Positions 9,365 to 17,388 of a stretch of 51,834 bases of DNA are shown piece by piece. A program made the translations under genes and the position numbers. The stretch is from positions 1 to 51,834 of the forward strand of contig JASHOG010000076.1 in NCBI GenBank assembly GCA_030041225.1. The letters are read 5' to 3'. The notes beneath the pieces were generated by a model. That model was not told where the DNA came from. It saw only the letters and a program-made list of their open reading frames with translations, and ran no database searches. Numbering within the stretch: the first letter of the stretch is position 1; every line of letters begins with the position of its first letter. Origin of the DNA: Vulcanimicrobiota bacterium (GTDB taxonomy: Bacteria; Vulcanimicrobiota; Vulcanimicrobiia; Vulcanimicrobiales; Vulcanimicrobiaceae).

Positions 9365-10883
9365 CCTCCGGCTCTTCGTCCACGTCGAGTACCCAGAGCG
9401 CGCGATGCGGCGCGAATGCTACGCCGTCGTGCCCCGCAACGCGCTGCAGGATGCGCATAATGCGCCGGCCGCCGATCTCCCGACCCCACTCGATCGGTCC
9501 GCGCGGATAGTTCGTTCCCAAACGCATCGCGAGGTCGACGTCGTGCGCAGTCGCGACGCCCTCTTCGACCGCCGCTACCGCCTCGTTGATGATGGAGCCG
9601 AGGACGCGCCCGAGCACCAGCCCCGGCACGTTCTCGACGAGCACGACGCCGTGACCGATCGCTTCGAACATCTCCTGCGCGAGCGCAAGCGTGTCGTCGG
9701 AGGGCGTATCATCGTCTGCGATCTCGACGCCCGTTTGGGCTTCGAGCGTTCCAATGATCCCGTATCCGATCAAACGCTCCGGTGAGCGCATGCGTTTTGC
9801 GCACGCCTTCGTGTCCGTTGCGTAGGCGTCGATAAGGATCGCGCACTCCGCGGGAAGAACGCCGTCAAAACGAGCGATTGCCGAGCTTCGATCGCTCTGC
9901 CCGTCGCCGACATCGACGAGGACCGTCGGCGCTTCATCCATGCGTTCGACGTCGTCGTCATCGTACAGCCGTATGACCGCGGCAAAGTGCGCCTCGAGCG
10001 CCGCGGCAAGCTCGTCGGCGAGACCTTCGGATCCAAGCACGGCGACAAGCTCATCCTCGACGCGCCGTGCTTGGGGAGTACGCTGCAGCTCGATACGCGC
10101 CGGAGCCGCGTCGTATGAGTAGAAACCGCTGCCCGATTTCTTCCCAAGCCTACCGCTCGCGACCAGCGTTTGCTGCAGAGCGACGGGCGCAAGGCGTTCC
10201 TCTTGCGTGCGCTCGTAGATCGACTCGCTGGTCGCCAAGTTCACGTCGAGACCGATGAAATCCATGAGCTCGAACGGTCCCATGCGAAAGCCGACGCCGC
10301 GCACGAGTGCATCGATCTCTTCGATATCTGCAACGCGCGCCTCGAGCGCGCGCATCGCTTGAAGGTAGAACGGCCGTGCGATGCGGTTCACGACGAAGCC
10401 CGGCGTATCGGCCGTGACGATTCCGGTCTTCCCGAGACGCTCGACAAAGGTGCGTGCGCTCTCGATCTCGCCCTCGCCGCTCTGCCCCGCGCATACGATC
10501 TCGACGAGCGCCATCTTCTCGGGCGGATTGAAGAAGTGCAGGCCGACGACACGCCGCGGATCTCGAACGGCGCGCGCGATCTCAGAGACGGAGAGCGACG
10601 ATGTGTTGCTCGCCAGCACTGCGTTCGGAAGGCGCCCCTCTAAGAGCGCGAATACCGACTGCTTGAGATCGATGCGCTCCGGAACGGCTTCGATCGCGAG
10701 CATCGCGTCGCGGTCCTCGGGAATGTCGGCGACGATCTGCGCCGCGGGCACGCGTTTCGCCGCCCGCTCCCGGGCAAGCGCGTCGGGCTCGACGAGCGTC
10801 ACGCCGTAGCCGGCGCCTGCAGCGACGGCCGCAATTCCCGCTCCCATGCTACCGCCACCGACGACAACGACGCGATCCGCCAT
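9333..10883 (-). CDS. 3-hydroxyacyl-CoA dehydrogenase (PaaH/FadB-like)
   Basis: 516 residues from the ATG at 10883 (MADRVVVVGGGSMGAG), which begins directly with the Rossmann GxGxxG loop. An NAD-binding domain (1-180, with NTSSL and HFFNPP) is followed by two tandem C-terminal 3HCDH domains (GFVVNRI...FELMDFIGLDV and GLVLGRV...NYPRGPIEW). This is the double-C-domain layout of PaaH-type enzymes, which oxidise 3-hydroxyacyl-CoA in phenylacetate or fatty-acid degradation. There is no enoyl-CoA hydratase part. No other beta-oxidation gene is nearby, so the pathway is uncertain. It is divergent from the Nudix gene (54-base gap). Confidence 0.9.
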   Translation of the reverse strand: MADRVVVVGGGSMGAGIAAVAAGAGYGVTLVEPDALARERAAKRVPAAQIVADIPEDRDAMLAIEAVPERIDLKQSVFALLEGRLPNAVLASNTSSLSVSEIARAVRDPRRVVGLHFFNPPEKMALVEIVCAGQSGEGEIESARTFVERLGKTGIVTADTPGFVVNRIARPFYLQAMRALEARVADIEEIDALVRGVGFRMGPFELMDFIGLDVNLATSESIYERTQEERLAPVALQQTLVASGRLGKKSGSGFYSYDAAPARIELQRTPQARRVEDELVAVLGSEGLADELAAALEAHFAAVIRLYDDDDVERMDEAPTVLVDVGDGQSDRSSAIARFDGVLPAECAILIDAYATDTKACAKRMRSPERLIGYGIIGTLEAQTGVEIADDDTPSDDTLALAQEMFEAIGHGVVLVENVPGLVLGRVLGSIINEAVAAVEEGVATAHDVDLAMRLGTNYPRGPIEWGREIGGRRIMRILQRVAGHDGVAFAPHRALWVLDVDEEPEATEPETTATE

Positions 10884-10937
10884 CTCGGGGGTTCTTCGCG
10901 CAGTCGAGCGTCGAGGCTTCGTGCGCGCCGTGCGGAA

Positions 10938-11498
10938 GTGGGCGGAGTGGAGAAGCCGCGTTGGCGGAGGATCGCCTCGCGTTATGTGATCGACTCGCGG
11001 TTCATGCGCATCCGCCGAGACACGGTCGAGCTGCCGAACGGAGCGATCCTTCCCGAGTACTACATCCGCGAGTCGGCCGGCTTCGTGATGATCGTCGCCT
11101 TCACGCCTGACGAACAGGTTGTCCTCGTGCGCCAGTACCGCTACGGCAGCGACAGTGTCGGCTTGGAGATTCCCGCGGGCATGCTCGAGCCTGAGGAGGA
11201 CCCGCGGGTATGCGCCGCTCGCGAGCTTCTCGAGGAGACCGGCTACGAAGCCGGCTCGATGCACTTGCTCGCCGACTACACGATCGAACCCGTGCGCTCG
11301 AGCGCGCGCGCCTACATCTTTATGGCGAGCGGAGTTCAAAGGGTCGCCGAACCCCAACCCGAGCAGACGGAGTGCATCGAGGTCGAGCTCGTGCCGGTCG
11401 AAACCTTTGCCGCTATGTTGGAAGACGGCCGCATCGACAATCTGGCCTCGGTCGCCGCCGGGTATCGCGCCCTCGCAGCCCGAACGCGTGTTCGATGA
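10938..11498 (+). CDS. Nudix hydrolase, ADP-ribose pyrophosphatase type
   Basis: About 186 residues. The Nudix box is perfect: G-x5-E-x7-RELLEETGY, starting at GMLEPEEDPR. The upstream IPAG and the N-terminal pattern (VELPNG..., FVMIVAFTPDEQVVLVRQYR) match ADP-ribose/ADP-sugar pyrophosphatases, which split ADP-ribose to AMP and ribose-5-phosphate with Mg2+. The start is a GTG: 10938 is used here, with an in-frame GTG at 10947 equally possible. The stop overlaps the lhr start as ATGA, so the two are translationally coupled, a hint of a shared role in DNA repair or ADP-ribose handling. Confidence 0.88.
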   Translation: MGGVEKPRWRRIASRYVIDSRFMRIRRDTVELPNGAILPEYYIRESAGFVMIVAFTPDEQVVLVRQYRYGSDSVGLEIPAGMLEPEEDPRVCAARELLEETGYEAGSMHLLADYTIEPVRSSARAYIFMASGVQRVAEPQPEQTECIEVELVPVETFAAMLEDGRIDNLASVAAGYRALAARTRVR

Positions 11499-14400
11499 CC
11501 CAGGAAGCCCAGCCCTTCCATCCGCTCGTCGGCGAGTGGTTCGCACAGCGCTTCGGCGAGCCGACGGAGCCCCAGCGTCGCGGGTGGCCGCTCATCGCAC
11601 AGGGCGGCGACGTCCTCATCTGCGCGCCGACCGGCTCCGGCAAGACGCTTGCCGCGTTCTCAATCTGTCTCGACGATCTCGTCTGCCGCGCGCAGCTCGG
11701 CGATCTTCCCGACGCGACGCTGGTCGTCTACGTCTCCCCTCTCAAAGCGCTCTCGAACGACGTCCGCAAGAACCTGGAGCTTCCGTTACGGGAGCTGCAA
11801 GTGCACGCGCTCGAACGCGGCGTGCCGCTCGCGGCGATCCGCACGGCGGTGCGCACCGGAGATACGACGCCGGCGCAGCGCGCAGAGATGCTGCGCAAGC
11901 CGCCGCACGTGCTCGTAACAACGCCGGAGTCGCTCTTCATTCTGCTTACCGCGCAGCGCTCGCGACGTCTCTTCAAAAGTGTCACGACCGTCATCGTCGA
12001 CGAGATCCATGCGATGGCGGGCGACAAGCGCGGAGCGCACCTCGCGCTGACGCTCGCGCGCCTCGATGCGCTCGTCGAGGCGGAGCGTAGGGAGAGACCT
12101 CAGCGTATCGGCCTCTCGGCAACGGTGAAGCCCGTCGACGAGGTGGCACGCTTTCTCGGGCCGGCGACGCAGGTCGTCGACATCGGCAGCAGGCGCGACA
12201 TGGAGCTGCACGTCGAGGTTCCGCGCGACGAGCTCGGCGCGGTCGCAAGCACACCGATGTGGGATGAGCTCTACGATCGCATCGCCGAGCTCATCTCGGC
12301 GCATCGCACGACGCTCGTCTTCGTACCGACGCGGCGCATGAGCGAGCGCGTCGCCTTCGCGCTCGGCGAGCGCCTCGGGGAGAACATGCTCATGCCGCAT
12401 CATGGCAGCCTCTCGCGGGAGGCGCGTTTCGACGCGGAACGACGCCTCAAAGACGGTGAGCTACGTGCGGTTGTTGCCACAGCCTCACTCGAGCTCGGTA
12501 TCGACATCGGCACGATCGATCTCGTCGTTCAGCTCGGGACACCGCGCGCGATCGGTGTCGCGTTGCAGCGCATCGGCCGCTCGGGTCATTGGATCGGCGC
12601 ACGGCCGAAGGGCGTGATCTTCGCCACGACGCGCGATGAGCTCATCGAATGCGCCGCGCTCGTGCGCGCGGTGCGCGGCGGAGCTATGGATGCGTTGCGC
12701 ATTCCTCGCGCACCGCTCGATATTCTCGCACAGCAGGTCGTTGCCGCCTGTGCCGAGGGCGAGTGGGGTTCAGAGGAGCTCTACGCACTCGCGAAGAGCG
12801 CGTACGCCTATCGGAGCCTCGCGCGCGAGGACTTCGAGCAGGTGCTCTCGATGCTCGCCGACGGCATCGCGACCTCGCGCGGCAGGAGCGGCACGTTCAT
12901 CCACTACGACCGCGTCAACGGCCGATTGCGCCCGCGGCGCGGCGCGCGCCTCGCCGCGATCACCTGCGGCGGCGCGATTCCGGACAATGCGAACTACACC
13001 GTCATCGTCGAGCCGGAAGGACAGACGATCGGAACCCTCGACGAGGATTTCGCCATCGAATCGATGGCCGGCGACGTCTTTTTGCTCGGAAGCAACTCCT
13101 GGCTCATTCGCAAGATTGAGAGCGGCGTCGTTCGCGTCGAGGATGCGCACGGCGCGCCGCCTTCGATCCCGTTTTGGAACGGAGAGGGGCTTGGGCGCAC
13201 GCTCGAGCTCTCACGTGAGGTCTGCGAGGTTCGCCGGCGCATCGAGGCGAGCGACGATGAGAGCGCGCGCGAGTTTCTCGTCGCGGAATGCGGTCTCGAC
13301 GATGCCGGCGCCGGGCAAGCGATCCCGTACGTACGCGCCGGAAGTCGCGCGCTCGGGGCGCTCCCGAGCGATCGTCTCGTCGTCGCCGAACGCTTCTTCG
13401 ACGAAGCGGGCGGCATGCAGCTCGTGCTGCACGCGCCATTCGGTGCGCGCATCAACCGTGCGTGGGGGCTCGCACTGCGCAAGCGTTTCTGCCGATCCTT
13501 CAATCTCGAGCTGCAAGCCGCGGCCACCGACAACGGCATCCTTCTCTCGCTCACCGAGCAACACGCGTTCCCGCTCGAGATCGTCTTCGAGTTCGTGAAA
13601 TCGGCGAGCGTCGAAGACGTGCTCACGCAGGCCATGCTGCCCGCTCCGATGTTCGCCGCGCGGTGGCGCTGGAACGCGACGCGGTCGCTCGCGATTCTCC
13701 GCCGCCGCGGCGGGCGAAAGGTGCCGCCGCAGATCATCCGCATGCGCTCCGACGATCTCGTTGCCGCGGTCTTCCCCGATCAAGCGGCCTGCGCGGAGAA
13801 TCTCTCCGGTCCGATTCGCGTTCCCGATCACGTGCTCGTCCGCGAGACGATCGACAACTGCCTGCGCGAGGCGATGGACGTCGACGCACTGCGCGAGATT
13901 CTCGACCAGATCGAGGTCGGCGAGATCGCGACGCACGCAGTCGATACGCCCGAGCCGTCGCCCTTCTCACACGAGATCCTGAACGCAAATCCATACGCGT
14001 TCCTCGACGACGCGCCGCTCGAGGAGCGCCGCGCGCGCGCCGTGCAACTCCGCAGAACGCTCGGCGATGAGCAGTCGGCGGGGATTCTCGATGCGCAGGC
14101 AATCGCAACGGTGACGCAAGAGGTGCAGCCGCTCGTCCGCGACGCCGATGAGCTGCACGACGCCCTCTCCACGCTCATCCTCGCCGTGCCGGTGGCAGCA
14201 TGGCAGGCGTGGTTCACGCATCTCGTGCAGGAGCGACGCGCCAGGACGGTAGAGCGAGGTGGGCGCACGTTCTGGGCCTGCACCGAGCGCCTTGCACAGA
14301 TAGAGAATCCAATCGAGATTTTACGAGGGTGGCTCGAGCACAGCGGACCGGTCACGATCTCGGAGCTCTGCGAGCGCCTGGCGTTCGATGCGCCATCGAT

Positions 14401-15769
14401 CGAGTCCGCACTCCTCGCACTCGAAAACGAAGGACAAGTATTGCGCGGGAATTGGGGGCCCACCGCGAGAGTCGCGCCACAAGAACCCAGTCTGCGAAGC
14501 TCATCCTTCGTTTCTGCGGAGGAGCCGAGTGGGCGAAGTGAACCGTACGATTGTCATGGTGAGCGTAGCACGAACGGAGTGAGTGCGGAGTCGAACCACC
14601 GTCGTAAGACTTTGGAGCGGTCCCTCGACTCCGCGAGCTTCACTCGCTACGCTCGGGATGACAAGCCGATGAGCGAGGCGACAAACGCAGGGACGAAAGG
14701 GAGCGAGCAGTGGTGTAATAGGCGGGTGTTGGCGAGGATCCACCGCCTCACGATCGGGCAGCTTCGCCGCGAGATCGAACCGGTCAGCACCGCGCAGTAC
14801 GTGCGCTTTCTCTATCGTTGGCAGCACCTCACGCCGACGACCCGGCTCTACGGAGTCGACGGAACGTTGCAGATCGTGCGGCAGCTCGAGGGGTACGAAG
14901 CACCGGCGGCAGCCTGGGAGACGCAGATCCTTCCGGCGCGCATCGTTGGGTATCGCCCTGAGTATCTCGACCGCCTCTGCTACTCCGGCGACGTGATGTG
15001 GGGGCGTCTCTCGCCGCATCCGGCGCTTGAGCCGGCAGACGAACAGAGCGCGCGTAGGCGCATCCGCCCCACGAAGCTCGCCCCGATGACGCTACTAATG
15101 CGCGAGAGCGCCGAAGAGCTCACGGCACGCCGGCAGTACGAGATCGATCGCCTCTCGCATCCTGCCCAGCAGGTGCTCTCCGAGGTCGAGCGGCGCGGCG
15201 CGCCCTTCTTCTCGGAGATCATGCGCGGCACGAAGCGCCTTGCGAGCGAGGTTGAGGAGGCGCTCTGGGAGCTTGTGGCGGCCGGGTGCGTCACCGCCGA
15301 CGGCTTCGACGCGCTCCGATCGCTCATCGATGCGAAGCGCCGCCTCGGCGAAAAAGGACTACGCGCTCGGCCGCGTTCCTCGAGCGGGCGATGGACGCTC
15401 CTCGCCGCGTCGCGCGAGCGCGTCGAGCCGGAGGCCTTTGCGCACCGCCTCCTGGCGCGCTGGGGCGTTCTCTGTCGCGACGTCATCTCTCGCGAGTCGA
15501 TTGCGCCGCCGTGGCGGGAGCTGGTGGTCGTGCTCCGACGGATGGAGGCACGCGGCGAGGTTCGCGGCGGGCGTTTCGTCGCGGGCGTCGGAGGCGAACA
15601 GTTCGCGCGGCCGGAGGCGCTTGAAGCACTTCGCGCGCTCCGCCGCACCGGCGGCGAAGACGTGGAGGTTGGCGCCTACGATCCGCTCTCGCTCGCGGGC
15701 GTGATCCTGCCGATCCACTCCTCGAGCGCGACGGCGGTGAACGAAGGTTCCTCCATCATTGGAAGGTGA
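11495..15769 (+). CDS. lhr: Large Lhr-type ATP-dependent DNA helicase
   Basis: 1424 residues, the usual size of full-length bacterial Lhr (about 1500). Superfamily 2 motifs: TEPQRRGWP Q-motif-like region, Walker A APTGSGKT (44-51), Walker B DEIH (169-172), LSATVKP, and TASLELGIDIG with QRIGRSGH in the second RecA domain. Winged-helix and Lhr-core domains follow, then a long C-terminal half (WCNRRVLARIHRLTIG...). Lhr unwinds RNA:DNA hybrids and is linked to DNA repair. Residues from about 990 to 1070 are a roughly 70-residue insertion where relatives have a short loop. The insertion includes a palindromic repeat with inverted arms at 14551-14664 that keeps the frame. The start (ATG 11495) is fixed by the ATGA overlap with the Nudix gene. 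The last 94 bases overlap the convergent hydrolase gene. Confidence 0.93.
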   Translation: MTQEAQPFHPLVGEWFAQRFGEPTEPQRRGWPLIAQGGDVLICAPTGSGKTLAAFSICLDDLVCRAQLGDLPDATLVVYVSPLKALSNDVRKNLELPLRELQVHALERGVPLAAIRTAVRTGDTTPAQRAEMLRKPPHVLVTTPESLFILLTAQRSRRLFKSVTTVIVDEIHAMAGDKRGAHLALTLARLDALVEAERRERPQRIGLSATVKPVDEVARFLGPATQVVDIGSRRDMELHVEVPRDELGAVASTPMWDELYDRIAELISAHRTTLVFVPTRRMSERVAFALGERLGENMLMPHHGSLSREARFDAERRLKDGELRAVVATASLELGIDIGTIDLVVQLGTPRAIGVALQRIGRSGHWIGARPKGVIFATTRDELIECAALVRAVRGGAMDALRIPRAPLDILAQQVVAACAEGEWGSEELYALAKSAYAYRSLAREDFEQVLSMLADGIATSRGRSGTFIHYDRVNGRLRPRRGARLAAITCGGAIPDNANYTVIVEPEGQTIGTLDEDFAIESMAGDVFLLGSNSWLIRKIESGVVRVEDAHGAPPSIPFWNGEGLGRTLELSREVCEVRRRIEASDDESAREFLVAECGLDDAGAGQAIPYVRAGSRALGALPSDRLVVAERFFDEAGGMQLVLHAPFGARINRAWGLALRKRFCRSFNLELQAAATDNGILLSLTEQHAFPLEIVFEFVKSASVEDVLTQAMLPAPMFAARWRWNATRSLAILRRRGGRKVPPQIIRMRSDDLVAAVFPDQAACAENLSGPIRVPDHVLVRETIDNCLREAMDVDALREILDQIEVGEIATHAVDTPEPSPFSHEILNANPYAFLDDAPLEERRARAVQLRRTLGDEQSAGILDAQAIATVTQEVQPLVRDADELHDALSTLILAVPVAAWQAWFTHLVQERRARTVERGGRTFWACTERLAQIENPIEILRGWLEHSGPVTISELCERLAFDAPSIESALLALENEGQVLRGNWGPTARVAPQEPSLRSSSFVSAEEPSGRSEPYDCHGERSTNGVSAESNHRRKTLERSLDSASFTRYARDDKPMSEATNAGTKGSEQWCNRRVLARIHRLTIGQLRREIEPVSTAQYVRFLYRWQHLTPTTRLYGVDGTLQIVRQLEGYEAPAAAWETQILPARIVGYRPEYLDRLCYSGDVMWGRLSPHPALEPADEQSARRRIRPTKLAPMTLLMRESAEELTARRQYEIDRLSHPAQQVLSEVERRGAPFFSEIMRGTKRLASEVEEALWELVAAGCVTADGFDALRSLIDAKRRLGEKGLRARPRSSSGRWTLLAASRERVEPEAFAHRLLARWGVLCRDVISRESIAPPWRELVVVLRRMEARGEVRGGRFVAGVGGEQFARPEALEALRALRRTGGEDVEVGAYDPLSLAGVILPIHSSSATAVNEGSSIIGR
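14551..14664 (+). repeat. Two-armed palindromic repeat inside lhr
   Basis: The left arm TTGTCATGGTGAGCGTAGC (14551-14569) and right arm (complement of TTGTCATCCCGAGCGTAGC, 14646-14664) match at 16 of 19 bases. Both arms continue inward to a GCGGAGTCGA block, so the element is two facing copies of the dispersed repeat. The right arm is read in lhr as ARDDK (codons 1053-1057), the same frame as in metH. Confidence 0.75.
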
Positions 15770-16506
15770 CCACTGTGGCGCGCAACCACGAGCGTTCCGC
15801 GCGAAAACGCCGCAGCGATACCACGCGCTTCGCCATAGGTCACGATATCGTCGAGCGCACCGGTGAGGACGAGCACCGGAACGCCGATCTCCGGCGCGAT
15901 GTCGTCGGAAGCACTGCGCGCAGCCATGCCGCGCAACATTGCTGCTGCGCCGCGCGGATCGATGCCTCGAATGATCTCGCTCACGCGGTCGATGATCTCG
16001 GGACGTTGCTCCCTCGTCTCGCTTGAGACCAATCGCGTCGCATAGGCCGAGACGAGCGCGTCTGGTTCTTCTTCCAGCAGAAGCCGCTCGGCCAGGCGTT
16101 CGCGATCCTTTGCCTGCGCCGGTGGATCGGCGGCGAGACGGCTAGAGACAAGGGCGAGCGCGTTGAGGCGCTCCATGAACATGCGCGCGAAGGCGAGCGC
16201 GACGTAACCGCCGAGAGAGTGCCCAACGAGCGTCGCGCGCTCGACGCCGAGCGCGTCGAGCACCGCGGCTACGTCTCCGGCAAGCGATTCCATCAGATAT
16301 GGGCCGTCGCTGACCGCGCTCTTGCCCATGCCGCGCAGGTCAGGTCGCACGACGCGACATGCCGGCGCGAGGCGCTGCGTCGCGTCATCCCAAATTTCGC
16401 GCGAGAGCGGAAAGCCCGCCAGCAAAACGATGCTCTGCTCGCCCGATCCGGTCACATCAACGTCGATCCGAACGCCGCCGTCCGCCAAAACTTGCATAAA
16501 TTCCAT
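15676..16506 (-). CDS. Alpha/beta-fold hydrolase
   Basis: 276 residues from the ATG at 16506 (an in-frame ATG at 16497 is also possible). Classic alpha/beta hydrolase: the oxyanion region LLAGFPLSREIWD, nucleophile elbow GHSLGG, acid loop TGALDDIV and catalytic histidine in ARHSGHLPMMEEP. It resembles 3-oxoadipate enol-lactonase and small esterases, but the substrate is undetermined. No signal peptide. The 3' end overlaps lhr by 94 bases on the opposite strand. It is divergent from the basic-protein gene, whose -35 element lies inside this coding region. Confidence 0.85.
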   Translation of the reverse strand: MEFMQVLADGGVRIDVDVTGSGEQSIVLLAGFPLSREIWDDATQRLAPACRVVRPDLRGMGKSAVSDGPYLMESLAGDVAAVLDALGVERATLVGHSLGGYVALAFARMFMERLNALALVSSRLAADPPAQAKDRERLAERLLLEEEPDALVSAYATRLVSSETREQRPEIIDRVSEIIRGIDPRGAAAMLRGMAARSASDDIAPEIGVPVLVLTGALDDIVTYGEARGIAAAFSRGTLVVARHSGHLPMMEEPSFTAVALEEWIGRITPASESGS

Positions 16507-16520
16507 GAATACTGTATAAG
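16492..16520 (+). promoter_or_regulatory. Strong sigma70-type promoter of the basic-protein gene
   Basis: TTGCAT (16492-16497), a 17-base spacer and TATAAG (16515-16520) on the plus strand form the best promoter in the window. The predicted start is near 16527, giving a leader of about 50 bases before the ATG at 16576. The leader holds a perfect hairpin GGTCGC-GAAGA-GCGACC (16536-16552), then GGAGAAAGG. Confidence 0.65.
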
Positions 16521-16575
16521 GTAGGCAACGACCCTGGTCGCGAAGAGCGACCGGAGAAAGGATAGTTGCATACAC

Positions 16576-16731
16576 ATGGCAGCTAAGAGACGGAGAAAGA
16601 AAGCCGCGAAGAAGGCGGCAGCAGCTCCGCGTAGACGCAGACGCCGTAAGGCCGGAGCGCGCAAGACCACGCGCCGCAAGGCAGCGCGCAAGACCACGCG
16701 TCGTCGCCGTCGGAAGAAGGCCGCAGCTTAA
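16576..16731 (+). CDS. Histone H1-like basic DNA-binding protein, 51 aa
   Basis: A very short gene encoding 51 residues made almost only of Ala, Lys and Arg (begins MAAKRRRKKAAKKAAA, ends RRRRRKKAAA). It has a near-duplicated ARKTTRR unit. It lacks hydrophobic residues, so it should be disordered and bind nucleic acid by charge, like the lysine-rich tails of bacterial histone H1/HC1 homologues. It is a free-standing gene: strong promoter and hairpin leader upstream, GGAGAAAGG region before the ATG, and tandem terminators after the TAA. That arrangement suggests high-level expression as an abundant chromatin-like protein. The role is inferred from composition. Confidence 0.75.
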   Translation: MAAKRRRKKAAKKAAAAPRRRRRRKAGARKTTRRKAARKTTRRRRRKKAAA

Positions 16732-16758
16732 GGCTAGGCCTTTTTCGTTCTCTACCAT

Positions 16759-16794
16759 GCGAGTTTGCGCGTTTCGCGCAAACTCGCTTTTCTT
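16759..16794 (+). terminator. Rho-independent terminator after the basic-protein gene
   Basis: A perfect 13-base stem (16759-16771 with 16775-16787) has a three-base loop and is followed by TTTTCTT. A smaller AAGGC-TAG-GCCTT hairpin with a T-run (16730-16745) lies at the stop codon, so there may be two tandem terminators. Confidence 0.85.
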
Positions 16795-16857
16795 GGGAAA
16801 ACTCTTGGGAAATAAGAGCCGGGCTCGACGGGGCGGAGCGCGAAGGGAGGCGTTGAC

Positions 16858-17388
16858 GTGATCTACTCCTGCGGGCCGAAACGGCCGAAGATCGACGAGG
16901 ACGCATACGTTGCGCCGACGGCGGTCGTCAGCGGCGACGTGACGATTGCCGGCGGCTGTGCGATTCTGCACGGTGCCGTCATCACGGCTGAAGGGGCGCC
17001 GATCGAGATCGGCGAGGAGTGCGTCGTCATGGAGCATGCCGTCCTCCGCGCGACGACCAAGAAGCTCGTGGTCGGCGACCGTTCCGTCATCGGAGTCAGT
17101 GCCTGCGTCGTCGACACGAGTCTGGGCGTCGATTCCCACGTCCCGAACGCGACGACCCTCGGCGAATCGACCCGTTCACGCAACGCCCAGAGCTACGCGG
17201 CCTTCCTGCGCAAGACGCATGCCGATGACGCGGCCGTTGAAGAGCGAAAACAGACGAAGCGCGCGGGCCCACCGGAGACGCTTCCCAAACCCGTCGACGT
17301 TCAAGGCGTCGATAGCGCGATGATGCTCGAGCTCCAGGAGATGGAGCACAAGCGCCAAGAGGCTCTACGCAAACAGCGCGGCTCATGA
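16858..17388 (+). CDS. Left-handed beta-helix (gamma-carbonic-anhydrase-like) protein, zinc site lost
   Basis: 176 residues from a GTG at 16858 with a good GGAGG upstream. Hexapeptide repeats (PTAVVSGDVTIAGGCAIL, PIEIGEECVVMEHAVL, LVVGDRSVIGVSACVV) form a left-handed beta-helix for about 100 residues. A charged helical tail of about 60 residues (LELQEMEHKRQEALRKQ) follows. In gamma-carbonic anhydrases three histidines bind zinc; here the equivalent places read AVLR, IGV and VVD, so catalysis of CO2 hydration is unlikely. It may be a scaffold or acyltransferase-like protein. The stop overlaps the next gene as ATGA, so it is coupled to the class A beta-lactamase-like enzyme. Confidence 0.8.
   Translation: MIYSCGPKRPKIDEDAYVAPTAVVSGDVTIAGGCAILHGAVITAEGAPIEIGEECVVMEHAVLRATTKKLVVGDRSVIGVSACVVDTSLGVDSHVPNATTLGESTRSRNAQSYAAFLRKTHADDAAVEERKQTKRAGPPETLPKPVDVQGVDSAMMLELQEMEHKRQEALRKQRGS

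Noticed and set aside
11210-11494. N-terminal extension of Lhr
   Set aside because: It overlaps the Nudix gene out of frame; the ATGA overlap at 11495 gives the natural start.
9333-11546. 737-codon version of the dehydrogenase gene
   Set aside because: The extra 221 residues run antisense through the Nudix gene; the dehydrogenase Rossmann loop starts exactly at the ATG at 10883.
12636-13598. 320-codon plus-strand frame inside lhr
   Set aside because: Extremely Arg/Ser/Ala-rich +1 shadow of lhr; no domain or ribosome-binding site.
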